A stretch of DNA of 64,000 nt from Avena insularis (lineage: Eukaryota > Streptophyta > Magnoliopsida > Poales > Poaceae), in contig CM042688.1 of the NCBI GenBank assembly GCA_023614405.1, positions 74,138,253-74,202,252 on the forward strand. The letters run 5' to 3'. This document shows positions 11,612 to 23,423 of this stretch, piece after piece. The first letter of the stretch is position 1. Every line of letters begins with the position of its first letter. Both the position numbers and the translations under genes were made by a program. The notes under the pieces are model-generated. The model made no database searches, was not told the DNA's origin, and worked only from the letters and a program-made list of their open reading frames with translations.

Positions 11612-13227
11612 TGTTGGTTCCGTAGCATAGAAAACAAAAAAAAATCTACGGTGTGAACTACACGCCAAGATCTATCTACTAGGTACAAAGCAAACGGGTG
11701 GACATACATCCATGGAGAACTTACCCTCGAAGACAACGAGTTTTGTTAACGAGTAGGAACTCGTGGTTGATGTAGTCGTACACTTGCCGATCTCAAGATC
11801 ATGAGGAAGTTCGAGCGCCGCAACTCAGCAGCGCATCCGCACTCGCACACACGTTCAAGCCACCGGACAACCTCCACCTCCTCGCTCCAGCGATCCAGCG
11901 GAAGCAACAACTCCTTCGCATTTAAATGCCACGGGAACATGTATCTCGCTAATCCGAGACCATGGGGGAATAATTCTAGAGGGAGAGATCCTTCACAAGG
12001 AGGTGTGTGGATGAAGGAGGAATGGGTGGCCTTTATAGGAGGAGGGTGCCCCTCCGTCCATGGTCAGCGCATGGGGGTGACCTCACCTCCCCCATTCATG
12101 TGGTGGTAACTCCTCCACATTAAAATGCCTCTTCACAGTCCCTTTTAAAGTCTCCACTTTAAATGCATTAAGTTTCTCCAAATTTAATGCTCTCTCATTT
12201 AATAAAACTCTTTTATTAAATTTATTCAGAATTTTGTTAATTACTTTAATTAACAAACATTCACATATAGCCCCTTGCAATATTTCAACATCACATGCGT
12301 AACCACCTTCGCAATTTCACCCGAAACAATTTCCGGTTTCTATTGAAACAATTCCTGCGCTTTGCAATTCTTTCGTCTGAAACATATGTGATCCAAAATG
12401 GTGTCCGGTAACTCTAAGTGTGCCACCCTACGGTTCGCGAATAATGCAGACATGATTGAGACCCTTCTCCGATCAATAATCAGCAACCGGACACGGAGAT
12501 CCGTTGACTCCTACACATTCAACGATGACTCCGATCGTGAGAACCTTTAACGCTTGTAACTAAATCCCTTTGTCTCGATATATTACATGTCCGAGATTCG
12601 ATCATCGGTATCTCCATACCTAGTTTGATCTCGTTCGACATGCACTCTTTTCTCGTGATATAACATTCTAGTGATCACATCACTTGCTTGCAAGCTATCA
12701 TAATGTGATATCACCGAGAGGGCCCAGTATATCTATCTCATCCGGATTGAAAATTCACTCTTGATCCATGAGCCTCAACATAACACCTTCGTAATCGAAC
12801 CCATCTTTATAGTCACCACATTACGTGTGACGTTTGATGTTATCAAGATACTCTTTCGGTGTTAGCAATTAACATGATCTCATGGTCTAAGGATAAAGAT
12901 TACTTCATATGATGTTATAGCAATATAAACATAATGACTTGATCGTAATGCTATACTTCGGATGAATGTTCATCACATCATTCCACCAATGGTGAGACCT
13001 TGTTATTAACAACATCCAATGTTCATGATCAGGAAACCTTGATCATCCTGTTAATCAACAAGCTAGTCTATAAGAGAGGCATGACTAGGAACCCTTTTTG
13101 TTTATTAAACACACATGTATTGATGTTTCCTATCAATACAATTATAGCATGCAAAATAAACATCTATCATATACAAGGAATACATAATAACAACTTTATT
13201 ATTGCCTCTCCGGGCATATTTCCTTCA
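11612..13227 (-). repeat. C 5' LTR
   Basis: The 1616-bp partner of 4903-6544, with the same termini and internal order. The putative TATA box on the minus strand (about 12031-12038) has lost one A compared with the other LTR. This promoter-bearing copy would drive transcription leftward through gag and pol. The frame at 12083-12280 mirrors that in the other LTR. Confidence 0.9.
12031..12038 (-). promoter_or_regulatory. C 5' LTR TATA-like box
   Basis: CTATAAAG on the minus strand, in the same place as CTATAAAAG in the 3' LTR (5321-5329) and CTATAAAAG in the D LTR (about 17194-17202). Position inside the LTR and conservation among three copies support a TATA role; activity is not shown. Confidence 0.5.
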
Positions 13228-14601
13228 CTTCATGTCATGCCAAGTTGTGATTCGCGGTTCTTGCCTTGCGTCACGAGCAACTTGAAGTTGTTCCCACCAA
13301 AGGTTGGCGTCATCATCTAACTCAAGCAAAGCCATGGCGGCCACCTTCTCGTTGCTTTAATTGTGCATACGGAAGACCTTGTCGACTTTGAGTGCCCACG
13401 AGAGATATTCTTTGGGGTCATTTGATCCTGTGAACTTGGGAATCGTGAACTTGAGCTTGCCGAAGGTTTCTTCATCATTGCGGTCATTGCGACGAACTTG
13501 GTGACCTTGTTGATGATCTTGTGGTTGAGGTGGTGGAATTTGGTTCTCGCGACCTTTGTGAGGGGCTTGCTCTTGATGTTGTTGTTGTTGTTGTGGAGCT
13601 TGCTCTTGCTCTTGGCGCGGTTGGTGACGGGGTTGAGGTGCTTGGACCTCACGATGGTGTTGAGGATGTGGAGCCTCGTGACGCGGTTGATGACGAAGGG
13701 GAGGCTCGTTCCTCGGTTGGTGATGTTGATTCGGCACATGGGCCTCACGGCGAAGATCATGGTCTTGAGCCTCGTGACATGGTGGGCGTCTCTCAATTTG
13801 TACCACTTGGCGCTCCAAGTTTTGACGTGGTGGACGAGGCGCCTTGTGATGACCATGGTGTCGATGCGGATGTTCGTGACGATGATGACGAGGAGGAGGA
13901 TCTTAGAGAGCTTCACATCGATGACGAGCTTGATTTTCCAAATTGGAGTCATCACTTGTTGTGTCAAGTACGTGTTGCGAACGATGGTGCTGGACTTGCG
14001 GTTGCACTTGTGGTTCTTCTTGTGGTTGCTCTTGTTGTATCACCAATGCTCGTGTGTGATGACGATGTGCATCTTGCCTTGCTTGGGGCCTTGAAGAGAA
14101 ATCACCATCATAGCTTGACGTTGCGGCATGCCGTGGAGAAGGTACATAGTTGGAAGAACTTCTGTCTTCAACCACGGGGGCATCATTGCATCTTGGAGCA
14201 CTTGGATGTAGATCTTGTTGGAGAGGTGCATGACGACGCGAAGAACTTGAAGAGCTTGATGCGCGTGAACGTGGTCTTCCCATTCCATCAATGAGGCATC
14301 GAAGATTGTCATTTGTTTCGGCGATGGAGCATTGTAGCACTTCATTTTGGTGGCCAAAGTTGTGATGCATTGCATGCATTTGTCATTCTAGGCTGTTGAA
14401 GCGGTTATCGATGTTCTTGAACTCGGCTTGTGTCTCGCCAAATTGTTCATGTTGTCGTGTCTCAAGGGCTTGGCAACATTCACGGAACTCTTGTCGGAAG
14501 ATGAAGTGACTTGCGTGCATCATGTATGGTCCTTGTTCTTCTTCTTGGGGAGGTGGTTGGCTCGACTCACCGTGCCTATCTATTATGCAAAACACACAAG
14601 G
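13228..14601 (-). pseudogene. B gag, N-terminal part
   Basis: One minus-strand frame can be followed from about 14600 to 13228 with in-frame stops at about 14383, 13903 and 13357. It begins with a Gln/Glu-rich segment (SSQPPPQEEEQG), then a Ser-rich run and a His/Pro/Gln-rich low-complexity stretch (about 13850-13500). It then enters the gag capsid start (KFTIPKFTGSNDPKEYLSW, followed by LWWEQL near 13290). The start codon is unclear; Met codons lie near 14523 and the usual initiator may be mutated. The last codons before 13228 join in frame with those at 4902 once copia C and its CTTC duplication are removed. Antisense open frames here on the plus strand are shadows of the GC-biased His/Gln region. 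Confidence 0.78.
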
Positions 14602-15819
14602 ATTGTATACGGAAGTGGAATATGTGGTGGGGGAACCTTCAACCTCACCTTGGGGATTGCACCGAACTAGAAACCACAAGTGAGAGCAATTAGCTTGCAA
14701 AGTGAAAACGCAAAGAAAACTCACACTAAAGAAAGAACTAACTCTCAAAAGCTTCTTGGTGGTAGGTTAGGATTGTGGAATGCCAAAGAATCAACCAAAA
14801 GAAAAGGATAGTCAAAAGTGGGTAAAATCCAACAAAACTTAAGTCAAAGGTAAAGGTCAACAACTCAAAGGGTGATGGGAACCTACGACTATATACACAC
14901 ACGTGGAGATTGTTGGGATTGACACGACTATAAAAATGAGAAACAAAATGTCCTAACAAAGACTATGCTCGGTGTCGTGCCAATACAAGGAGAGACCGTG
15001 GCTCATTTGCAAAGAGGAAAAATGAGCAACGGATTTGTGCACTTGCCTCGGGCACTCTTTCTTTCTCTCTTGCTTACAAGCTTTGAGACTCTCTTTTGTT
15101 ATGGGAGACTATTTTTCTTTTTCTTTTGTTTTGTATCTATTTTTGCTCTCCCTTGATGCTACCAAGTCACTCTTGCTATTGCTTTTACACTCTCACTATC
15201 TAAGGACAAGTGCACAATGCTCAAGCAAACACAAGATGAGCCACTCTCATGGGATAGGTACACACAAAGGAAGATAGGGGTTAACAAGATGACGCAAGTT
15301 ATACCTTCGTTGGTGGTGATGAACTTGACATCGGTAGTGCGGAAAGATGTTCATGGGCGTGGTGTCAATGAGCGCGGAAGTTTTTGATGTGGAAGCTTGT
15401 TGTTAGTTGCTGACACGCACACGGGACACAAAACAAACAAAGGAAATTAGCCAAAATGGAAAAGAGGCAAAAACTGTCAAAAACAGGCGTCAGGGTCGGA
15501 GACTCCGGGGGTAGCCGGAGACTCCGGGGTTTGAGGCCGAAGACTACGGGGTCGGGGATTCTACTCCACTTGTTCGTGTTCTTGAGCGGAAATCCACGCC
15601 TTGGGGCCTCAAATCCGTGAAAATTTGACCAAATTGGGCTAGGAAAACGCAGGATAGAGCTAGACCAACACCTAAGACAAGGTTTGGTCAGATCAAAACC
15701 ACAAATAACACTCCAAATCAAGAGATCGATCCAAAGAAAAATTTGGGGCTCTTTTTACGGGATTTTCGAATTTTTGGTGGATAGAACAAAATTTTGTGGG
15801 GGAGTTCGTGAGCAACGAA
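14602..15819 (-). other. B 5' leader (non-coding)
   Basis: About 1.2 kb between the PBS and gag. No protein of a known family was recognised. It contains two copies of the CGGAG-A-CTCCGG inverted motif at 15497-15527 and a related degenerate copy near 15538, which link it to the cluster in the neighbouring LTR (16412-16600). Confidence 0.65.
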
Positions 15820-15832
15820 GCTCTTGATACCA
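15820..15832 (-). other. B primer-binding site (tRNA initiator Met)
   Basis: On the minus strand this reads TGGTATCAAGAGC, matching the initiator-Met PBS TGGTATCAGAGC except for one extra A. It lies three bases from the LTR end at 15836, which fixes both the LTR boundary and the minus-strand orientation of B. Confidence 0.8.
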
Positions 15833-16290
15833 ATATGTTGCGGGGCAACCTCGGGGATGGCCCGATCTTTCACGAATCCCTTGAAATCGAGGCGGAGGAG
15901 GTGTGGGGATGAGGGAGAGAGCGAAACCGCGAACTCACGCACGAAGAACACGATGAACACACACAAACACCACGAAGACACGATATAAGCCAATTGCTCA
16001 CTCCGGCGGCTACCGGTCCGGCGCAATCCCTAGGATCGGTCTCGGTTGGGGATCTCTCTCTTGAACCGGCATGGCGAGATGGGAGACTCGGTGAGATCTT
16101 GACGTCTAGGCAAAGGGACTCCTATGCCTAGGCCTTGTACAACACGGAGGCACGATGCAAACTCCAACGAGGTTTCTGATATTTGGTGCTCCTTTGTCAA
16201 AGGAGCATGAGGCAAGAACTAGATAGATCCACAAGGGGTTTCCACTAATTCCAAATATCATGCTTAGGGTTTACAATAGATGTGGGGGAC

Positions 16291-16298
16291 TATATATA
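16291..16298 (-). promoter_or_regulatory. B 5' LTR TATA box
   Basis: TATATATA within CTATATATAG, about 550 bp into the LTR on the element strand and followed by a transcribed-looking leader. It is a strong match to a plant TATA box in the expected LTR position. Confidence 0.55.
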
Positions 16299-16411
16299 GG
16301 CCAGCCACTAGTTCAAGGGTAGTTTAGGAAATAAAGGGTAACGTCTGGACAGACTAATGGGTACATGGGCTGCAGGCCCAATAGGCTTTTGACATGCCTA
16401 GGTGACTTACA

Positions 16412-16600
16412 CCGGAGACTTCAGGGTCAAGGGGCCGGAGACTCCGGGGTGGCCGGAGACTCCGGGATGGCGCTCAGACTCCGGGGTAGTCTCCAGGACG
16501 ACATACCAGCGAGGTGTCCAGAGTCGGGTCCGGAGTCCTGGCCAGAGACTCCGGGGGTGCAGGCTGGAGACTCCGGGCTTCAGGGTCGGAGACTCTGGGG
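16412..16600. repeat. Cluster of CCGGAG-A-CTCCGG inverted motifs in the B LTR
   Basis: The 13-base motif CCGGAGACTCCGG (6-base arms, 1-base centre) occurs exactly at 16435-16447 and 16453-16465. It is surrounded by at least six near copies (for example 16412, 16476, near 16520, 16545, 16565, 16588). Both strands are open here only because the motif lacks stops. Two more copies lie in the leader at 15497-15527. Confidence 0.85.
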
Positions 16601-16844
16601 CTTCAACTCCAGTAGCTCCTTCTTCTTGTCCCGCTCCTTGCGCTTCATCTGATGGAGGAACGTATCTGATAACACATAGTGTAGTTGCATGAAGTAGCAA
16701 GCCATTCATAGGTGTGTGAAAGTCACAGAGGAAAGGAGCGAGTTCACCTTAGCTTGTAGGAGTTTAGCTCGCACACGAGTCATTGGTCCACTTGGGGGAC
16801 TTGGTGGTGGAGATGTAGTGACGTCCGTAGGATGGGCTGCATCA

Positions 16845-18413
16845 TTTGTTAATTAAACTGATTTCGTGGTTGATGTAGCCGTACACTTGTCGATCTCAAG
16901 ATCGCGATGAAGTCCAGCGAGTCCATCATGTCCATCACCAGCACGTCCATCAGGTCCATCACAAGCAAGTCCAGCACCACAAAGCAGCGGTGCATCTGTG
17001 ATCGCACACATGTCCGGTACCCCGACAACCTCCGCGTCCTCACTCCAGTGATGCAGCGGAAGCAGCAACTCCTTTCCAGATAAAGCCACTGGGAACATGT
17101 ATCTCGCTAATCCGAGACCATGGGTAATAATTTCTAGAGGGGGAGAGAGATTCTTCACGAGGAGGTGTGTGATGAGAGGAGGGAGTGGGGGCCCTTTTAT
17201 AGGGAGAGGGGGTAGCCCCTCACCATGACCGGCGGCCAAGAGAGGTGCCCCCACCTCTTCCACATTCATGTGGGTGGAGCTCTCACTCACATAATTAGCC
17301 TCCCACTCATAGTTCCACTCACCTCCATTAAATTTCCACCAAATTTAATGCAAGCTCTCATTAAATAAAACTATTTTATTTATTTTATTCAGAATTTTGT
17401 TAATTACATTAATTAACAAACATTCACATAAAACCCCCTGCAGCATTTCAATATCACATGCAGAACCAGTTTCTGCAATTTCACCCAAAACAATTCCGAT
17501 TTCCATCGAAATGATTCTAGAGCTTTCTTAAATCTTTATATGAAACATATTTGATCCTAATGGTGTAGGTATCCCTTAAGTGTGTCACCCTACGGTTCGC
17601 GAATAATGTAGACATGACAGAGACCCCTCTCCGATCAATAATCAGCAGCGGCACCTGGAGATCCGTACTGACTCCCACACATTCAACGATGACTCTTGTG
17701 ATCGTGTGAACCTTTAACATTGTAACTAAATCCCTTTGTCTCGCGATATATTACATGTCCGATATTGATCATCGGTATCTCAATACCTACTCTGATCTCG
17801 TTACCGACATGCACTCTTTTCTCATTCCGTGATATAACATTCTAGTGATCACATCACTTGCTTGCAAGCTATTTCAATGTGATATCACCGAGAGGGCCCT
17901 GAGTATATCTATCTGTAATCGGGATGGACAAATCCTACTCTTGATCCATGAGCCTTTACATAACACCTTCGTAGCACTGAACCCACCTTTATAGTCACCC
18001 TTTCACGGTGTGATGTTTGATGTTATCAAGATACTCTTCTGGTGTTAGTGATTAACATGATCTCATGGTCTAAGGACTAGGATTACTTCGTATGATGTTA
18101 TAGCAATATAAACACAATGACTTTGATCGTAATGCTATACTTCGGATGAATGTTCATCACATCATTCCACCAATGTTGTGACCTCATTATTAACAACATC
18201 CAATGTCCATGATCAGGAAACCTTGATCATCCTGTTAATCAACGAGCTAATTTATAAGAGAGGCATAACTAGGAACCTTCTATTTGTTTATTAAACACAC
18301 ATGTATTAACGTTTCCAATTCATACAATTATAGCATGCAAAATAAACATTTATCGTAAACATGGAATAATATAACAACCACTTTATTATTGCGTCTCGGC
18401 CATATTCCCTTCA
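16845..18413 (-). repeat. D 3' LTR, 5'-truncated on the plus strand
   Basis: Homology to the C LTR starts around ttgttaa at 16845 and is clear from 16866 (cgtggttgatgtag). It ends at ttca, 18413. A TATA-like CTATAAAAG on the minus strand lies near 17194-17202. Confidence 0.82.
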
Positions 18414-19234
18414 GTCTCCCACTTGCAATAGAGTCAATAATCTAGTTTGTAAACTTGTATATACAACACCTAGGTGTTGAATATACGCGTTTGCTAGTGC
18501 TTAACCAAATCTCCGGATCTGACATTTTCAGGTCCGTGTGTATTTGCATGTCTTTGCATCTCTACGCATCACTCATTCTCTAATGAGAGGGCATTGCATA
18601 AATTTAGTCCTTTGGTGAGACCTTTAGTTCCTTTGGATAAAAACATGTTGATAGTATTGTCGTACAATATATCTTCATAGTATTGGCCCACTGTGAACCA
18701 CACCTAGTTTGATAACAAACTACTTAACACAAATGACCTCCTTTCCTGCTACTATAGCAGTCATATACTTAGCCTTTTGTCGTAGTATCTATCACAATAT
18801 CTTAACTTTGGAACTCATCCAAATCCATCATGGAACTTCCTTTCCATTACATTGTGCCACCCATAGTTTAAATTGAGATAATTTTTAATTTGTATCTTGT
18901 GACAAACTAGTATCAATGTAACACTTTACAATGAACTATTTTCAACTATTTGTCACTTATACATGATATATTCTTAGTTCTTCCAAAGCTCATAAGAATA
19001 TCTTTACTATCGTCCAATGATCATCTTATGAATTATTTTGGTATATGCTCACAACATTTAGAGCATAGGACATATCTGGATATGTACATATCACGGTATT
19101 ATTGATCAAAATATTCATGTGATTTCACTCACCAAGTGTCGATACACTTGAATCTTAATTCAATCTTTTCCATGTAGCAAGAACCTTTCTTGTTGTTTCC
19201 ATATTGAATCCTTTCAATATCTCATATATGTACC
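18414..19234 (-). pseudogene. D remnant of copia pol (RNase H/RT end)
   Basis: No open frame of useful length survives. Base-level similarity to the C segment 6545-7390 is evident: the purine tract, then ggtccgtgtg near 18530 (ggtccgtgtg at about 6671 in C), and ccatattgaatcctttcaat near 19200. It is identified only by this similarity. Confidence 0.7.
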
Positions 19235-20050
19235 TGTCGTGGTGGTGGCACGGCAGATGCCATGGATAGGCTAAAGATGGGGCCAATGAGTACTAGGGGA
19301 ATCCAGAGAGGGAAAACATGGTGATTCCACGCATAGATGTTCTTGTATTTCCTTTATCAATGGTGAATACAAGTGCTCCTCGAGCTGTTCGTGAGAAGGA
19401 GACTTTGTCTCTTACTCCCCACCACCTAGCTCCAGAGTTCCAACTTAGACAGAGATAATGATCGATCCCTTTCTATGGAGGCCCCGGTGCTCCTTATATA
19501 GGGGAGCACGGGTTACAAAGTTAGGGCACACGTGGCAGCATATTCCCCGAATATGCCCCTTGGTTAAATCTAGATGTTTCTTTATTCCCTTTAACGGCTC
19601 GTCCGGGCTTTGGACGTAACCCACAGCGTAATCCTTGCCTTTAAGCATCACCAGACACGGGCTACGTCAGCCAACATTGCCTGCGTCATGTTGGTCGCCC
19701 CTGTCCTGCTGCTCCTCCTCTCTGCTTTGCTTCGCTCATGCTATAGCTAACAGAGCCACCTTTTGACTAGTGGGAGATTCCTTCCTTCTCTTGGAAGCCA
19801 TATGATAGTCCGGCTAGCACGTGGCTAACACGACTACAAGGGTACCGGCATAATAGACAGACAAACATAGCCGTCATATATCATATGCCGACCGGTCTAA
19901 GGCTAGGGAGATGTTCCACGGGCCAGGTTACTCTGTAGGTCGACCTGCCTTGAGGTGACCCGGTCATCACTTTCTTTGACTGTGCCGTACCTCGGCTAAC
20001 TCGGCCTTTATACCCCCGGCGTTACCCTACCCAGTGGTATCCCCCCAACA
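19235..20050 (-). repeat. E 3' LTR
   Basis: The 816-bp LTR runs from tgtcgtgg to ccccccaaca on the plus strand, so on the element strand it is TGTTGGGGGG to CCACGACA. The adjoining internal bases (ttagtccccgaag, 20051-20063) read as a purine-rich tract CTTCGGGGACTAA on the minus strand, which fits a 3' LTR. No partner LTR is visible, so the orientation rests on this tract and on the strand of pol. Confidence 0.72.
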
Positions 20051-20718
20051 TTAGTCCCCGAAGTTGGTGCGGTCTTAGCAACTTTAGTTGTTAAGGCCAC
20101 AGCAGGTTCACATTTCCGGTTCCTTGCCTCTTTGGCCGAGTTACCCCATAATCTAGAGTTTTTTTCTCTTGCGCTCCCTTGGCTCATTTCGAGTTATTCC
20201 TCGCTGGCCGGGTCTTTTGCTCGCTTATCCGGGTTACCTTTCCTTCTCTCGTACGCTTCCCCACGTCCTACATGGAGGGTAATCATCATTTTGCCTCATT
20301 TTAAGGGCCACACCCATTTACTACGCTAGTTACTGTTGCAATCTCAGGAATAACGGTTGTGGATGTCCCTTCACTGCAGCGCCTCGTTAACCATAACACC
20401 ACGTCGTGTCATGGGATCTTCTACTCCCTGTGGCCCTTTTTGTGGCCATGCTCTGATTGGTTGACTCGGTTGCGTACACGCCCGTTGCGTGTGGCAGGGC
20501 AACCGCAAAGGATCCCACTACACGCCCTCTCGCCTGGTTAAGTAGGGGGCTAGGGGAAATCTTGGGGAATTTCCCCACTCATTGCGTGCTCCCCTGCCTC
20601 CTTTCTTCTTCGCTGCAACGCTGCTGTCACTACTACTTCTCCTCCAGTGTTGCGCCGCTACAATCGCGTCCAAATTCTCTCAACGACCGCGCCGCCGCCT
20701 CTATTCAAGGTCTTCACC
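20051..20718 (+). other. Region between E LTR and the antisense gene
   Basis: About 670 bp of moderately GC-rich sequence upstream of the antisense gene's start. It would serve as the gene's promoter/5' UTR and, on the other strand, as the element's 3' UTR. No convincing TATA box or conserved ORF was recognised. Confidence 0.5.
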
Positions 20719-22455
20719 ATGGGGCCCTGCGCTTCCAGGTTCCCCGCCACCAATTACTTCTACTCCGATCTTGTCCTCGAAGACCTTGACCTCACCATGA
20801 CTGAGGAAGAGGCCGTCGTGGTCACGTAGCAAGAGGAGGATGAGGCGCGCGAACACGGTGGCTGGGACGGTCCCTTCGTCTGTGAAGACGATTTGGATTG
20901 GCTCCGTGCCACGTGCCGCATCCCCGCCGGTGTTGCCTGCCGCCTTGCCGCCGACGAGATTTCCCCCTCTCCAAATCCAGGGGAGTATGTTGTTTTTCTT
21001 TCCCACTTCCAGCGCGGCTTCGGCCTTCCTATTTCCGATTTCTTCCATGATTTCATTTCCACTTATCAGTTGCAACCGCACCATCTCCTCGCCAACGCCA
21101 TTACCTCTCTCTCCTCTTTTGCCTCCAGCATAGAGGGATACCTTGGCCTCTGGCCCTCCAAGGAGATGTAGATTAAGTTCTTCTGTCTCCAGAAGAATGT
21201 CGTTCCGGATAAAGAGCTTACTCCGGCTGAGAAGCATCTGACCCAATGCGGTGGGGCCTCCATATCTCCCTGTAAGAGGTCTGCCTTTCCCCGGGTTACC
21301 GGGCTTGCGTCCTGCAAAGGCTGGGCCTGGACTTTCTTTTACGTCCGGAACACTATGGACGAGGACCTGATCCGGCTCCTCCCCTTCAATCTTGGACCCC
21401 TGGACACCTCTCTTTGGGAGAGTATCCTGAAGCGACCCACGGCTCTGGTGAATCTGGTGGACCGCTGGATCAAGGATCTGCTCAAGGAGAAACTTCAGGG
21501 GGGGGGGATATTATGATCACCTTTTTCCGTAGTTGGGTCTCCCCCCTTCAGAAGCGCGCCCACAAGATCTGCTACTTGAGCAGCCCCCTCGATCCCCACC
21601 GGACTTCCTCCTTCGAGCTCGATAACTCGGCGGTTTACCGCCGGGTTAATGCCATTTTCAACATGGAGAAGGAATTCTCCGAGGCTTGGGAATGGGGGCT
21701 TGCGCCCTACACCCGGGACAATCCTCCTCCAAAGGTAAACTTCTTACTTACAGCTTTTCCGGGTCTTCTTGATATGCTGGACAACTTTCTTAACTTAACC
21801 CCTGTTGTTTTATTCTCAGCGATTTCTCTAGCAGCCACTAGAAGATGGCCAGGTGCTGGCGAGCAAGTGGGTGCCGGACCGCGCCGAGGAGGACAAGGTG
21901 GAGCCTGATCCGGAGATCTTTCTGCCCACTCCGGACACCGTCAAACGCACCTCTGGTAAGGCCTCTTCTTTAAGGGATTGGTCGGATGACGATGACTCGG
22001 ATGTTGAGCTTCTTGAGGTACTTGACCCGGTGCCCATCTCTTATGCTTTCCTGGTTATGTTCGAATCTTCAGCTAACCTGGCCAGTCAGGTCCACGAGGT
22101 TACCCCCCTTGCCACAAGTGGTCCAGTCCCTGCTCCCTCCCAAAAGCGCGCGGCTACCTCGGCCACAGCTTCGGAGGTGCCACCGCCCAAGAAGAGGCAG
22201 AAGAAGTCCGGGGTGAAAGCCTCGGCCAAGCCAGCGGCCAAGAGCACGGTCCGGAGGGCACCCAAACCTCAGGCCCCTCCAACCTCGGATGAGTAAGTCT
22301 CTCTGTGTTTGCTCTTGGGTCTTACCCTTTCTGTCTTTGCCTTTTATTTGTTCTCTCTCTCTTCGTAACTTGCTGCATTTTTATTTTCCAGAGCTCCTAG
22401 GGTCATTCCCCAGAGCGGCTCCAGTATTGCCTCTCCGATCCGGAGCAGTCCGTCT

Positions 22456-22469
22456 CCCCCCCCCCCCCC
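22456..22469 (+). repeat. Homopolymer run of 14 C in exon 3 of the E antisense gene
   Basis: The reading frame differs on the two sides of this run, so it is a likely slippage site or a sequencing/assembly artefact. The flanking protein is Pro-rich, which fits a gradually expanded proline codon tract. Confidence 0.85.
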
Positions 22470-23423
22470 GTGACGATGATGCTCGCCCGCTCAGGCCTAT
22501 CCAAGAAGGCTCCATGGCTGCGCCTGATCAGAGCCCTTCTCATCATGAGGAAGGCAATGTCGGCGCGGGGGTTACTGGGGCATCTCAGGATACGGCTATG
22601 CCATATCATCCTAGCTCCTCTTCTCCAGCGCCCGTGCCCAGTTTTGAGGTGCCAGTCTCATCGGCACCGCCCCAAACAAGTTTTTCTTTAGCTCTAGTTT
22701 CCTCTGAAGCAACAGCACCAGCACCTACAGCATCAGCAGCAGCACCAATAGCACCAGCACCAGCAACAACAGCATCAGCAGCACCAGCAACAGCCTCCAC
22801 TAAGCCCCCAAAGAGGAAGGCTCCATCAGCCGCCTCCGGATCAACGGTGTCCATTGCGGATATTTTCTAGCCAGCTTCCCAAACTCCATCCGGATCAGCC
22901 GCCTCTGATCTTCCACCGCGTCCTTCGTCATCCGGCAAGCTCAAGAAAGCTGCCGGACCAGCCAAGGGCATCACTTTCGGGTCTCCCTCTACTGGATCAG
23001 AGGGTAGTAGGCAGCTGGTCCTACATACCAGCCCTGCTGCAGCTCAATCTGCAAGGCGTGAAGCCCACGTCAAAGGCTTGGTGGTGAGTCACTCTCCGAG
23101 CGGCGAAAGTTATAGTCCACTGCTCCTGGAGTACGTGCATAACTGGAACAACGCTGAATTTATCAACCCCAAGGATGATCTGCCGGAGAAGTTTGGCCTA
23201 GCAGAGTTCAGTGCCCAGATGAACTTAGCCACCAAGGACATCTCTTTGGCTGGCCGGATGATGGAGGTAACCCTTTTCTTCTACTGCGGTACTTTATATG
23301 CATGAGCACTTGTAGATATATCCCCTAATCCCCGAGCCTCCGAGGGAGTAACTTGTTACTCGGTCGGATGCTCCTAAAGAACTTAGTTTTCGTCCTTAGC
23401 AATTTCAAATAGTGATAAAATTA

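Larger units (their letters stand above)
4903..13227 (-). mobile_element. C: complete Ty1/copia retrotransposon (BARE/Angela-like)
   Basis: The element has two LTRs (4903-6544 and 11612-13227) that both start tgttggttcc and end ccttca on the plus strand. It has an initiator-Met PBS beside the right LTR, a purine tract beside the left LTR (seen on the minus strand), and gag-protease-integrase-RT-RNase H in copia order on the minus strand. It lies inside gag of element B. The flanks share CTTC (4899-4902 and 13228-13231), a likely target duplication of 4-5 bp whose exact edge is ambiguous because the LTR itself begins TGAAGG on the minus strand. The two LTRs differ by many small indels and substitutions, so the insertion is not recent. 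Confidence 0.92.
15836..16844 (-). repeat. B 5' LTR
   Basis: One end (tgttgcgggg on the plus strand) is fixed by the adjacent PBS. The other end is inferred at gctgcatca (16844), where homology to a copia LTR begins, giving about 1.0 kb with TG...CA ends. No second copy of this LTR is in the window for comparison, so the outer end could be truncated. It contains a TATA box and the CCGGAG-A-CTCCGG cluster. Confidence 0.65.
16845..19234 (-). mobile_element. D: truncated copia element of the same family as C
   Basis: One LTR (16845-18413) is followed by a purine tract and about 820 bp of decayed internal sequence, both closely matching C from its LTR into the RNase H/RT region (compare 18414 onward with 6545 onward, and 19180-19234 with about 7330-7390). 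The first ~150 bp of the LTR, including its TGTTGG end, are missing at the junction with B. The internal part stops at 19234 where the LTR of E begins. D is therefore either a fragment or the part of a larger copy split by E. Confidence 0.8.

Noticed and set aside
13498..14294. Long plus-strand frames rich in Val/Leu/Asp opposite B gag
   Set aside because: Shadow of the His/Gln/Pro-rich gag frame on the minus strand; no domain is recognisable and the minus strand matches the gag family.
16365..16709. Overlapping open frames on both strands in the B LTR
   Set aside because: Caused by the stop-free GC-rich CCGGAGACTCCGG repeats.
20701..21246. Minus-strand frame of 181 codons in E
   Set aside because: It lies opposite exon 1 of the antisense gene, whose plus-strand protein matches a known family.
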